This document shows positions 8,096 to 16,637 of a stretch of DNA of 56,911 nucleotides, piece after piece (position 1 is the stretch's first letter; each line of letters opens with the position of its first letter). Both the position numbers and the translations under genes were made by a program. Where the stretch lies: assembly GCA_017509605.1 (NCBI GenBank), contig JAFWPH010000022.1, positions 1-56,911 on the forward strand, in the 5' to 3' direction. This DNA comes from Bacteroidaceae bacterium (GTDB lineage: Bacteria > Bacteroidota > Bacteroidia > Bacteroidales > Bacteroidaceae). Below the pieces are notes generated by a model. That model searched no databases. It was not told where the DNA came from and was given only the letters and a program-made list of their open reading frames with translations.

Positions 8096-9592
8096 ATGAT
8101 TACAGGCGAGATCAAGAACCGGATAGACAGCATTTGGGACACTTTCTGGACTGGTGGCATCACCAATTCCATCACCATATTAGAGCAGATGACTTACCTC
8201 TTCTTCATGAAGATGCTCGATGACGCTCAGCGGACAAAAGAAGCTAATGCCAACGCCTTCGGTGTGGCTATCAAAGACCCTACATTCAAGCCCGGCCAAT
8301 GGCACAATCCCGATACGGACAGGGATGTCGATTATAACGACCTGCGGTGGAGCGTCTTCAAGAACAAGGACCCAGAGACGATGTACCGAACGGTCAGCAA
8401 GGATGTCTTCATCTTCATCAAGACGCTGAACGAGGGTAAGGAGTCGGCCTATAGCCGTTTTATGGAGAATGCCACGTTCATCATCCAAAGCCCCAGGACG
8501 CTGACCAAGATAGTGGAAGGCATCGACCACCTCGACATGAACAACCGTGACACGATGGGCGACACCTACGAGTATATCCTCGGCAAGATGGCTGCTTCAG
8601 GCAATAACGGCCAGTTCCGTACGCCTCGCCATATCATCCGCATGATGGTGGAAATCATGCAGCCTACATTGAAAGACACCATCTGCGACCCGGCCATGGG
8701 TAGTGCGGGATTCATTGTGGAGAGTGCCAAATACATACAGGAGCACTACAAGTCTGAACTGCTGAAGAAAGAGAATGCCGAGCACTACCGTAAGGGTATG
8801 TTTCACGGTTTCGACACCGACTTCACCATGCTCCGCATCGGTGCGATGAACCTGATGCTTCATGGTGCTGACAATCCCGACATCCAATATCGTGACAGCC
8901 TTTCGACCGACAACACAGATGCAGACAAATACACGCTCTGTTTGGCCAATCCGCCTTTCACGGGCAGTCTGGACTATGAGGCTGTGAGCAAGTCCTTGCT
9001 GGCCATCACCAAGACGAAGAAGACGGAATTGTTGTTTGTCAGTCTGTTCATCCGTATGTTGCAGACGGGTGGTCGTTGTGCGAGCATCGTTCCCGACGGT
9101 GTGCTGTTCGGCAACAGTACGGCGCATAAAGCATTACGGAAAGAGTTGATAGACAACCAGCGCCTGCAGGCGGTCATCTCCATGCCGTCGGGTGTGTTCC
9201 AGCCGTATTCTGGTGTCTCCACGGCTGTCCTTGTCTTTACCAAGACCAATGCGGGCGGAACGGACAAGGTGTGGTTCTACGATATGAAAGCCGATGGCTT
9301 CACGCTCGACCAAAAGCGGACGGAGTGTCAAGAAAACGACATCCCCGACGTGGTTGCCCGATTCAAGAATTTGGATGCCGAGGCTGACCGCACACGTAAG
9401 GAACAGTCGTTCCTTGTCCCTGTGGATGAAATCCGCAATAATGACTACGACCTCAGTATCAACAAATACAAGGAGGTAGAGCGCGTAAAAGTGGATTATG
9501 ATGCCCTCGAGGTCATCTACGATAGAATCGCCTCGCTGCAAGAGGAAATCAACAAGGCAATGGCTGAGTTTAAGGAGAAATATCTGGAGTGA
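8096..9592 (+). CDS. hsdM: Type I restriction-modification DNA methyltransferase subunit HsdM
   Basis: A 498-residue N6-adenine methyltransferase, the M subunit of a type I restriction-modification system. The N-terminal HsdM helical domain (about 5-150) is followed by the conserved GDTYEYILGKMA and GQFRTPRHI. The S-adenosylmethionine motif is DPAMGSAGF (198-206) and the catalytic motif is NPPF (285-288). A C-terminal helix would contact HsdS. It begins 30 bases after a good promoter. The next gene starts two bases after its stop, so the operon is tight. Confidence 0.96.
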   Translation: MITGEIKNRIDSIWDTFWTGGITNSITILEQMTYLFFMKMLDDAQRTKEANANAFGVAIKDPTFKPGQWHNPDTDRDVDYNDLRWSVFKNKDPETMYRTVSKDVFIFIKTLNEGKESAYSRFMENATFIIQSPRTLTKIVEGIDHLDMNNRDTMGDTYEYILGKMAASGNNGQFRTPRHIIRMMVEIMQPTLKDTICDPAMGSAGFIVESAKYIQEHYKSELLKKENAEHYRKGMFHGFDTDFTMLRIGAMNLMLHGADNPDIQYRDSLSTDNTDADKYTLCLANPPFTGSLDYEAVSKSLLAITKTKKTELLFVSLFIRMLQTGGRCASIVPDGVLFGNSTAHKALRKELIDNQRLQAVISMPSGVFQPYSGVSTAVLVFTKTNAGGTDKVWFYDMKADGFTLDQKRTECQENDIPDVVARFKNLDAEADRTRKEQSFLVPVDEIRNNDYDLSINKYKEVERVKVDYDALEVIYDRIASLQEEINKAMAEFKEKYLE

Positions 9593-9594
9593 TA

Positions 9595-10680
9595 ATGAAC
9601 GGCGCATCCTATCGTCCACGCAACCCGGGTCACGACTACCATGGTCGAGGTACCTATCTCGTGACATTGGTAATTAGCGGCCGCGAGGCGTTGCTTGGGC
9701 ATTTGGTTGGCGATGCGGCTCATCCTGGGGTGCAACTGTCGCCTGTAGGTGAGATGGTACGTCAGATGTGGGAGCTGACGCCGGCCATACAGGAAGAGTC
9801 TGGTAACCGTGTGGCAGTGCATGCCTGCATCTGCATGCCCGACCATTTCCATGGCGTGATAGAGGTGCTGGAGCCGATGCAACGGAGCCTTGGCGATATC
9901 ATTCAGGCCTTCAAGGCCTCATGCACCAGCCGCTGGCAGCAACAGTGGCTCCCTAAATCCGCCAATCGACCGAGCTCGGTCGATTGTACCAATCCTGACA
10001 TGCCAGCATGGCTGCTCGAGAAAGCCAGGCTTCACAGCACTGAAGGGGCATTGGTGCGCAGCCTTTCAAAAAAGCAGCGCCGGGAGTATTACGCCTTGGT
10101 GCAACGACAAAACAGGCCGCTCTTTGACGAAAATTACGATGACACCGTATGCCTTGACAACAGACACCGCGAAGCCATGATAGCATACGTCCATGACAAC
10201 CCACGCCGCGCCATCATGCGCCGCCTTTTGCCCGACGTGATGCAGCGGTGCCTGCATGTGCAGATTGGCGACCGTTCCTATGGTGCGTTTGGAAATCTTT
10301 TCCTGTTGCGATGGGCACACAAGGTGCAGGTGCAATGCCATAGGCGCCATCCCATTAGCGGACAGCCGTATGAAGAGACAGCCGACTATGCACGAGAGCA
10401 TGATCAATGGGTGAAGGCTGTGATGGTTGGAGCCACGGTGATAGTGACGCCTGGCATTTCACGGGGAGAGTTGATGATGAAAAACGAATGTATGGAGAAG
10501 GGGTATCCTCTCATCCATTTGCAGAAAGAGCCTATCGGCTCCCATTGGAAACCGGAAAAGCGTCGTTTCGAGGCTTGTGCAAACGGGAGGCTGTTGATTT
10601 CGCTCCATGGGAACTCGACAAAATGCAGGCTGTTAACGGAGTGCCAGCCGACAGTGACTATAGTCGATTTCATAACCTGA
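9595..10680 (+). CDS. REP-associated (Y1/IS200-like) transposase-family protein inside the hsd operon
   Basis: A 361-residue protein starting at ATG 9595 (a GTG six bases upstream overlaps hsdM). Its first half matches the Y1 transposase / RAYT family: PGHDYHGRGTYLVTLVI, the HUH-type pair in CMPDHFHGVIEV, and SLGDIIQAFKAS, followed later by DENYDDTV and AYVHDNPRRA, the family's usual end block. Known RAYTs cut and join single-stranded REP hairpins; related domain proteins may have been tamed for other roles. The Tyr expected near the AFKAS helix is not evident, so activity is uncertain. The last 120 or so residues are extra. No insertion-sequence ends are visible around it. A 24-bp perfect palindrome lies inside the gene. 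Confidence 0.8.
   Translation: MNGASYRPRNPGHDYHGRGTYLVTLVISGREALLGHLVGDAAHPGVQLSPVGEMVRQMWELTPAIQEESGNRVAVHACICMPDHFHGVIEVLEPMQRSLGDIIQAFKASCTSRWQQQWLPKSANRPSSVDCTNPDMPAWLLEKARLHSTEGALVRSLSKKQRREYYALVQRQNRPLFDENYDDTVCLDNRHREAMIAYVHDNPRRAIMRRLLPDVMQRCLHVQIGDRSYGAFGNLFLLRWAHKVQVQCHRRHPISGQPYEETADYAREHDQWVKAVMVGATVIVTPGISRGELMMKNECMEKGYPLIHLQKEPIGSHWKPEKRRFEACANGRLLISLHGNSTKCRLLTECQPTVTIVDFIT
9963..9986. repeat. 24-bp perfect palindrome within the RAYT-like gene
   Basis: CAATCGACCGAG (9963-9974) is followed at once by its exact reverse complement (9975-9986) with no spacer. It encodes part of a non-conserved linker (NRPSSVDCTN). It could be a binding or cleavage site or a mobile-hairpin remnant. 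Confidence 0.85.
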
Positions 10681-10767
10681 ATAACATCGCTGCCGGCATC
10701 TGCGCTTTTGCAGGAGAAGCGAAAATAATCAGACAAAAGTGAGAGATAACATAATAGGGAAGAATAT

Positions 10768-11931
10768 ATGAAAGAAGGATGGACATATAAGAAATTGGGG
10801 GAGGTATGCGAAACTTCATCGGGTGGAACACCTTCTAAAAACCATAAGGAGTATTATGAAGGTGGAACAATCCCTTGGTTAAGAAGTGGTGAAGTAGGAC
10901 AGGGACTTATTTATAGTTCAGAACTTTTCATAACAGAATTGGGATTACAGAATTCATCTGCTAAAATATTCCCTATTGATACTGTTGTTATAGCTATGTA
11001 TGGAGCTACTGTTGGTCAAGTCGGTATTCTTAAAAGAGAGATGGCAACAAATCAAGCCATTTGTGGTATTCTCCCTAATGAAAGTCTTTATCCTTTATTT
11101 CTATTATATTGTTTAAAATCCAAAAAACCTTTATTTCTGAAGGATGCGGTAGGGGGTGCTCAGCCTAATATTTCTCAAAACATAATTAAAAACACTTCAA
11201 TTCCCATTCCTCCTCTTTCAGAGCAGGAGCGTATTGTTTCGGAACTTGACCTTCTGTCGGGTATCATCGAGAAGAAAAAGGCACAACTGAAAGAATATGA
11301 CCAACTCGCTCAATCCATCTTCTATGATATGTTCGGTGATATCTATTGTACTACATTTTCAAAACGACCATTAATTGATATATGCGAGTTCATTAAAGAT
11401 GGAACACACCAAACACCAATTTATACAGAAGACAAAGAAAATGGCATAAAGTTTCTCTCTGCAAAAGATGTTGTAGAAGGTGTGATTAATTGGAATAACA
11501 TAAAATATATTCCTATTGATTTGCATAAAGAATTGCAAAAGAGAATTGCTCCACAAAGAAACGATTTGTTACTTTGCAAGAACGGTACAACAGGAATATG
11601 TGCTATTGTAGAAACAGATGAGATATTCGACATTTATGTTAGTCTTGCATTGATAAGACCCAAGAAACCTTTTTGTTCAAAATATCTACTATATGCTATT
11701 AATAATCCTTTCACAAAAGAACAATTTAACAAGTCTTTGAAAGGTGTTGGGGTTCCCAATCTGCATCTTGGTGAGATTAAGAAGGCTAAGATTATATACC
11801 CTCCTCTTTCCCTCCAGCAATCCTTTGCTGAGAAGATAGAAGCAATAGAGCGACAAAAGGCTCTAATACAGCAATCCATCACCGAGGTAGAGACCCTTTT
11901 CAACAGCCGTATGGACTATTACTTTAATTAA
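10768..11931 (+). CDS. hsdS: Type I restriction-modification specificity subunit HsdS
   Basis: A 387-residue S subunit that sets the DNA target of the methyltransferase and restriction complex. It has two target-recognition domains (about 1-148 and 195-345). They are separated by the central conserved helix PLSEQERIVSEL...YDQLAQSIFYDMFGD and closed by the matching C-terminal helix PLSLQQSFAEKIEAIERQKA. The first domain opens EGWTYKKLGEVCETSSGGTP. The gene is clearly more A+T-rich than hsdM and hsdR, a usual sign of domain exchange. It starts 87 bases after the RAYT-like gene and ends 6 bases before hsdR. Confidence 0.95.
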   Translation: MKEGWTYKKLGEVCETSSGGTPSKNHKEYYEGGTIPWLRSGEVGQGLIYSSELFITELGLQNSSAKIFPIDTVVIAMYGATVGQVGILKREMATNQAICGILPNESLYPLFLLYCLKSKKPLFLKDAVGGAQPNISQNIIKNTSIPIPPLSEQERIVSELDLLSGIIEKKKAQLKEYDQLAQSIFYDMFGDIYCTTFSKRPLIDICEFIKDGTHQTPIYTEDKENGIKFLSAKDVVEGVINWNNIKYIPIDLHKELQKRIAPQRNDLLLCKNGTTGICAIVETDEIFDIYVSLALIRPKKPFCSKYLLYAINNPFTKEQFNKSLKGVGVPNLHLGEIKKAKIIYPPLSLQQSFAEKIEAIERQKALIQQSITEVETLFNSRMDYYFN

Positions 11932-11937
11932 ACCATT

Positions 11938-14900
11938 ATGAGGAATTTCGACTATCTACAGGAATTAGGCTTGACCGATTTGCACAAGTTTTGTGCGGCG
12001 GCAGAGGAATTGCAGGTAAGCAATCCCGACCTCAGTGCCATCAGCGCAAGAAAGGCATTGGAGTATGTGGTCAGGTCGCTCTATGTGATGAAGAACATCG
12101 AGATACCCGAAAGGGCATCACTGTTTGAATTGGTAGATAGCGAGGTCTTCCGTGGTTTTATTGGTGACGATAAAGTCATGATGGCTGTCCACTATGTGCG
12201 CAAGGTGGGCAACAACGGTGCGCATGGTCTTCCCGTGACAAAGCGAGAGGCTTTCTTCTCTCTGCTCAACATCTATAACGTGGTTGCTGCCATCCTCCAG
12301 AAACTGACCCTCATCAGTGAGGTTATACCCTTTGACGAAAAACTGCTCCCCAAGAAACCAGAGGCTCCGGTGCTGACACCGACAACGGTGACGGTGACAC
12401 CACAGTCAACCATCGTTCAGACTGCAAGCAAGGAGGCTGTGGAAGACAAGACTCCTGTCAAGGAAGTACCGACCGACATATCCGAGGCCGAGACACGAAA
12501 ACTCTATATCGACCTGATGTTGAAAGAGGCAGGGTGGGACGTGCTTGACACCGAAGGCGCGATACAGCCCTCCAAAGCCTGCATCGAGGTGGAAGTCGAG
12601 GGAATGCCCTACGGATATTTTGCGGAGAGTGAACAAACCACTACGGAAGGTCAGATGGCTGCTGAGACATTTGATTTCCCGATGAAGGCAAAAGGCTATT
12701 GCGACTATGTCCTCTTCGGCAGCAACGGAATGCCCCTTGCCGTGATAGAAGCCAAGCGGACAAGCGCATCTCCCGTCAAGGGCAAACACCAGGCAGAACT
12801 CTACGCGAACTGCCTTGAGAAAAGATACGGCATAAGACCTGTCATCTACTACACCAACGGTTTTGAGACCCATATCATCGACGGTTTGGGTTATCCCCCG
12901 AGGCGGTTGTACGCTTTCCACACCGAGAGCGACCTGGAGTTGATGATTCAGAAACGGAAACGTCACGACATCAACGATTTCAGTGTGAAGGACAGCATCA
13001 CCGACCGTTATTACCAGAAAATGGCAATCAAGTCCGTCTGTGAGCATTTCAACACCAAGCACCGCAGAGGACTCTTGGTGATGGCCACTGGAACCGGCAA
13101 GACGAGAGTCGCCATCTCTTTGGTCGATGTGCTGACACGTAACGGATGGGTGAAGAACGTGCTGTTCCTCGCCGACAGGATTCCTCTGGTCGGTCAAGCT
13201 CATAAGAACTTCGTCAAGTTGCTGCCCAACATGACCACCTCAATCTTGAGCGAAGACAAAGACCCCGACACCAACGCACGAATCACCTTCTCCACGTACC
13301 AGACCATGATCAATTATATCGACACGGACGAGAAGGCGTTTTCTGTCGGCAGGTTCGACTTGGTGATCATCGACGAGGCCCACCGCTCCATCTTCGGCAA
13401 GTACTCGGCCATCTTCAATTACTTCGACTGCCTGTTGGTGGGACTCACCGCCACGCCGAGGGATGAGGTGGACCGCAGCACCTACGAGATTTTCGAGATG
13501 GAGCAAGGTGTGCCCAACTACGCCTATGAGTTGGAGGATGCGGTGTCTGACAACTACCTTGTCTTCTACCAAGGTTTCAAGCGCGGCTCACTGATACTGA
13601 AAGAGGGCATCAAATACGACAGCCTGAGCCAGGAGGAGAAAGACCAACTTGAAAGAGTGTGGGAGTACGAGAAGACGAAAAAGGCGATAGACGACGATGA
13701 TTATCACCGTAATATCGAGAACAACGAGATATTCAGCTATATCTTCAATAAGGACACGATAGACCATGTGCTGCAGGATTTGATGGAGAACGGTCAGAAG
13801 GTGCAGAGCGGCGAGCGGATAGGCAAGACCATCATCTTCGCATACAACCACCGCCATGCAGAGATGATCGTGAACCGTTTCTATGCGCTCTATCCCGAAT
13901 ACGCAAGTGGCGGCAGCGACTTCTGCGCCCTGATAGACAACTACGTGACCTATTCCAAGGACCTCATCGACAAGTTCGAGATACGTGACGGTAATCCCCA
14001 GATAGCCGTGTCGGTGGATATGCTCGACACCGGCATCGACGTTCCCGATGTGCTTAACCTGGTGTTCTTCAAGGTGGTCAAGAGCAAGATTAAGTTCATG
14101 CAAATGATTGGACGTGGTACCCGTCTGTCGAAGGATATCTTCGGACCAGGTAAGGACAAGGAGTGTTTCTACATCTTCGACTGGTGCAGGAACTTCGAGT
14201 ATTTCGACAAGAATCCCGAAGGTCTGAAGGTGACCGTTGTTCAGTCGTTGACGGAGAAGTTGTTTTCACTCAGGGCAAAGATAGCCTTTCACTTGCAGCA
14301 CCAAAAATATCAGGAGGAGGAAGACACGAAGCAACTCCACGATGAACTCAAGGCGTTGTTGAAGGAACAGGTGATGTCACTGTCCGACAGCCATATCTCT
14401 GTCAGGGAAAAATGGGCGGATGTCAGTCATTTCAAAGACGACAATGCTTGGGTGTATATCTCTGAGGTTGATGTGAACACGTTAGGTTCCGAAATCGCAC
14501 CTTTGCTGCCAAGGAACACCTTGGATGAGAACGCGAAGAAGTTCGACCTGCTGGTGTTGTTGGTTGAGCTGTCGCTTCTTGATGGTGAAACGAACGCGAA
14601 TAAGGCCGTTCATTCGCTTCAGACCATCGCGGAGAAACTACAGGAGAAAGCCACCCTGCCTCAGGTACAGGCTAAGATGGATACCATCAAGGAAGTGGTC
14701 TCCAATGAAGCCTGGCAAAATGTCTCATTGGCTTGGCTCGAAAAAGTCCGTGCGGACCTGAGAGACTTGCTGAAATTCCTGATGGGGCAGGACAACAAGT
14801 GGTTCACCGTCGATATTGAGGATGTTGTCACGGATGAAGGGACGGTAGGTGGCATCACACCCCGGATGTCGTACAAGCAGAGTGTGCTGGATTTCCTGTC

Positions 14901-15330
14901 CAACAACAGAAACCTTCCTGTATTGAGGAAGATTTATGATATGGAACAGTTGACAGAGGCTGACATCTCTGAGCTTGAGCGTATCTTGTGGCAGGAACTG
15001 GGCAGCAGGGACGATTACAACCGTTACACGCAGGGTATGTCGTGCGGAAGCAATGTCGCTGTCTTTATACGTTCTATGATTGGAGTGGATAGGAATAATG
15101 CCCTCCGTCGTTTCTCTGAGTTCATCTCCGGAAATGAGTTGAATGCCGACCAAGAAGAATTCTTGATGACCATCATCTCGTATGTCTGCGAGAATGGCGA
15201 TATCACCAAGGATATCGTGGTGAATGAGGCGCCATTCGATGAACGCCTCGTTGTCTTCACTCCTTACATGCTGCCTTTAGCCAAATACATAGATACCATT
15301 CATACTGTTATCAGTCCCCAAACGGCTTGA
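11938..15330 (+). CDS. hsdR: Type I restriction enzyme R subunit HsdR, with N-terminal DUF4145
   Basis: A 1,130-residue motor and nuclease subunit that moves DNA and cuts unmodified sites. Domains in order: DUF4145-like helical domain (1-125, with ARKALEYVVRSLY and NNGAHG), a proline/threonine-rich linker, and the PD-(D/E)xK nuclease (about 183-320, GYCDYVLFG with Asp256 and the EAK triad 271-273). Then come the superfamily-2 helicase with Walker A ATGTGKTR (383-390), DEAH (479-482) and GLTATPRDE, the second helicase lobe (DMLDTGIDVPDVLN, QMIGRGTRL) and an EcoEI-type C-terminal domain that binds the methylase. It is the last gene of the hsd operon. No frameshift is seen, so the system looks intact. 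Confidence 0.96.
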   Translation: MRNFDYLQELGLTDLHKFCAAAEELQVSNPDLSAISARKALEYVVRSLYVMKNIEIPERASLFELVDSEVFRGFIGDDKVMMAVHYVRKVGNNGAHGLPVTKREAFFSLLNIYNVVAAILQKLTLISEVIPFDEKLLPKKPEAPVLTPTTVTVTPQSTIVQTASKEAVEDKTPVKEVPTDISEAETRKLYIDLMLKEAGWDVLDTEGAIQPSKACIEVEVEGMPYGYFAESEQTTTEGQMAAETFDFPMKAKGYCDYVLFGSNGMPLAVIEAKRTSASPVKGKHQAELYANCLEKRYGIRPVIYYTNGFETHIIDGLGYPPRRLYAFHTESDLELMIQKRKRHDINDFSVKDSITDRYYQKMAIKSVCEHFNTKHRRGLLVMATGTGKTRVAISLVDVLTRNGWVKNVLFLADRIPLVGQAHKNFVKLLPNMTTSILSEDKDPDTNARITFSTYQTMINYIDTDEKAFSVGRFDLVIIDEAHRSIFGKYSAIFNYFDCLLVGLTATPRDEVDRSTYEIFEMEQGVPNYAYELEDAVSDNYLVFYQGFKRGSLILKEGIKYDSLSQEEKDQLERVWEYEKTKKAIDDDDYHRNIENNEIFSYIFNKDTIDHVLQDLMENGQKVQSGERIGKTIIFAYNHRHAEMIVNRFYALYPEYASGGSDFCALIDNYVTYSKDLIDKFEIRDGNPQIAVSVDMLDTGIDVPDVLNLVFFKVVKSKIKFMQMIGRGTRLSKDIFGPGKDKECFYIFDWCRNFEYFDKNPEGLKVTVVQSLTEKLFSLRAKIAFHLQHQKYQEEEDTKQLHDELKALLKEQVMSLSDSHISVREKWADVSHFKDDNAWVYISEVDVNTLGSEIAPLLPRNTLDENAKKFDLLVLLVELSLLDGETNANKAVHSLQTIAEKLQEKATLPQVQAKMDTIKEVVSNEAWQNVSLAWLEKVRADLRDLLKFLMGQDNKWFTVDIEDVVTDEGTVGGITPRMSYKQSVLDFLSNNRNLPVLRKIYDMEQLTEADISELERILWQELGSRDDYNRYTQGMSCGSNVAVFIRSMIGVDRNNALRRFSEFISGNELNADQEEFLMTIISYVCENGDITKDIVVNEAPFDERLVVFTPYMLPLAKYIDTIHTVISPQTA

Positions 15331-15346
15331 TCAGTCTCTTTCTTGG

Positions 15347-15475
15347 CTTTAGACATTAGGCTTTAGGCATTCTGTATAGGCTTTAGGCTCTAGGCATTAG
15401 CTTCTTGCCTGCCATCCTATCGTCCATTTTAACTCCCCCTTTAACTCCCTTTTTAACTTCCCTTTTAACTCCCCT
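15347..15475 (+). repeat. Modular repeat with CTTTAGG/CATTAGG heptamer core
   Basis: Eight consecutive units from 15347 to 15401 (CTTTAGA, CATTAGG, CTTTAGG, CATTCTG, one 6-mer, CTTTAGG, CTCTAGG, CATTAGC) keep a 7-bp period. Then come CCTATCGTCC (about 15417) and AACTCCCCCTTT-type dodecamers to 15475. The 5' arm of the element is missing or decayed. Confidence 0.8.
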
Positions 15476-15478
15476 TTC

Positions 15479-15505
15479 GCGGAATGAATGCGAAATTCAT
15501 TCCGC
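15479..15505. repeat. 11-bp perfect inverted repeat upstream of the lysozyme promoter
   Basis: GCGGAATGAAT (15479-15489) pairs with ATTCATTCCGC (15495-15505) around a 5-nt loop. It begins directly at the end of the dodecamer run and ends 26 bases before the next promoter. It could be a terminator for the hsd operon, but no T-run follows, so it may be another hairpin module of the repeat. Confidence 0.75.
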
Positions 15506-15530
15506 ACTAATGTTTATTCTTGAAAAATGC

Positions 15531-15561
15531 TTGCACTTTTCTTTTTTTTTGTGTAAATTTG
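15531..15561 (+). promoter_or_regulatory. Promoter of the GH25 lysozyme gene
   Basis: A TTGCAC at 15531-15536 and a perfect -7 box TAAATTTG at 15554-15561, 17 bases apart. The ATG is at 15618. This fits the Bacteroidetes sigma-ABfr promoter pattern. Confidence 0.7.
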
Positions 15562-15617
15562 TAAGTTCAAAGACATTATTTTCTATTCAGAATTCATTAA
15601 CACCCGAAATAACTATT

Positions 15618-16442
15618 ATGCGATATACACTTCTCATCACATTGATTTCCGTCTTGATGCTAATACTTTGCTTGCAGAGCGCATCGGCACAGAAAAAAGT
15701 CAAACTACCCAAGAAACCGCCAAAGGAATACGTGACTTACGAACCCAGTGAGCCTGACATCATAGCCCCTAAATCCACACCCGACAAACCCTTGCGCGAA
15801 GTCGATGAGTCCTATGTGAGGCTTGGACATTTCAGCAACGGACCCCACGGCATTGATGTAAGTCACTATCAGGGCAGCATCAACTGGACACAGGTAGCCA
15901 AGGACGATCATGCTTCTTTTGTGTATATCAAGGCATCAGAAGGTAGCGACAATGTGGACGACATGTACCAGACCAACTTCCGTGGTGCCAAGCGCGCACG
16001 CATCCCTGTGGGCAGCTACCATTTCTTTCGAGCTAATGCGTCTCCTCAGGCACAACTCCGCAATTTCATGTCGCAGATCAATATCAAGCAGCAGGACTTG
16101 TTGCCACTCATCGATGTGGAGACCATTCCTCGAGGCATGTCCAACGAACGATTCCGCCAAGTGCTCGACGAGTTCCTGAGGTTGGTCACACGTGAGATTG
16201 GCAAACGGCCTATGATTTACACGGGTAAGAATTTCTACAACAAGATATTCGCAGGCCAAGGGTACAACAAGAAGTATAAGTTCTTTATCGCTTGCTACAC
16301 CCTCGAGGAACCAGTCCTCTACAACAACGACGACTTTATCCTATGGCAGTACACCAGCCGAGGACGCGCCATGGGCATCCGAGGCGATGTCGATATGTCG
16401 AGAATCCGAGGCCGCCATACCATCAAGGATATCTATTTTTAA
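15618..16442 (+). CDS. Secreted GH25 lysozyme-like muramidase
   Basis: A 274-residue exported protein (signal peptide 1-24, cleavage after SASA). A basic, proline-rich linker (25-60) leads to a GH25 domain: GIDVSHYQGSINW with Asp80, FVYIKASEG, IPVGSYHFFRA and LLPLIDVET with Asp166 and Glu168, the catalytic acidic pair of the family. It would cut the MurNAc-GlcNAc bond of peptidoglycan. The open frame runs 71 codons further upstream, but that part translates repeat sequence, and the ATG at 15618 gives the signal peptide and follows a good promoter. Bacteroidetes carry such enzymes for wall turnover or attack on neighbours. Confidence 0.93.
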   Translation: MRYTLLITLISVLMLILCLQSASAQKKVKLPKKPPKEYVTYEPSEPDIIAPKSTPDKPLREVDESYVRLGHFSNGPHGIDVSHYQGSINWTQVAKDDHASFVYIKASEGSDNVDDMYQTNFRGAKRARIPVGSYHFFRANASPQAQLRNFMSQINIKQQDLLPLIDVETIPRGMSNERFRQVLDEFLRLVTREIGKRPMIYTGKNFYNKIFAGQGYNKKYKFFIACYTLEEPVLYNNDDFILWQYTSRGRAMGIRGDVDMSRIRGRHTIKDIYF

Positions 16443-16462
16443 TCAAGTTCCCAGTTTAAAAT

Positions 16463-16630
16463 GGGAGTTAATTCGCTACGCTCATGGGAGTTAAAAAGGA
16501 TGTTAATTCGCTGCGCTCGTGGAAGTTAAAAAGGACGTTAGGATGTTGGCGGTATCAAGCCTTCTGCAAACCTATCGTCCTGCGCGAAGCGCATAACTCC
16601 CTCTTTAACTCCCCCTTTAACTCCCCCTTT
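16463..16630 (+). repeat. Modular fold-back repeat, copy 1 of the unique-core type
   Basis: Two GTTAATTCGCTRCGCTC modules are followed by GGACGTTAGG (16533-16542), a 28-nt core, CCTATCGTCC (16571-16580), the hairpin TGCGC-GAA-GCGCA (16581-16593) and AACTCC-type dodecamers to 16630. The symporter ATG follows only 8 bases later. The core (TATCAAGCCTTCTGCAAA) is shared with the copies at 20587 and 24544. Confidence 0.9.
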
Positions 16631-16637
16631 ATAGCCT

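Noticed and set aside
9595..10680. Complete insertion sequence
   Set aside because: No terminal repeats or target duplication were seen, and the gene fits closely in the operon, so only a transposase-family protein is claimed.
10768..11931. Phase-variable hsdS by inversion
   Set aside because: No second hsdS half, recombinase or inverted repeat pair is present nearby, so shuffling by inversion cannot be supported here.
12406..13203. 265-codon minus-strand open frame inside hsdR
   Set aside because: hsdR on the other strand has all its family motifs; the antisense frame shows no recognisable domain and follows from codon bias.
15405..15617. Upstream start for the GH25 lysozyme
   Set aside because: The extra 71 codons translate the dodecamer repeat and the promoter; ATG 15618 gives a normal signal peptide.
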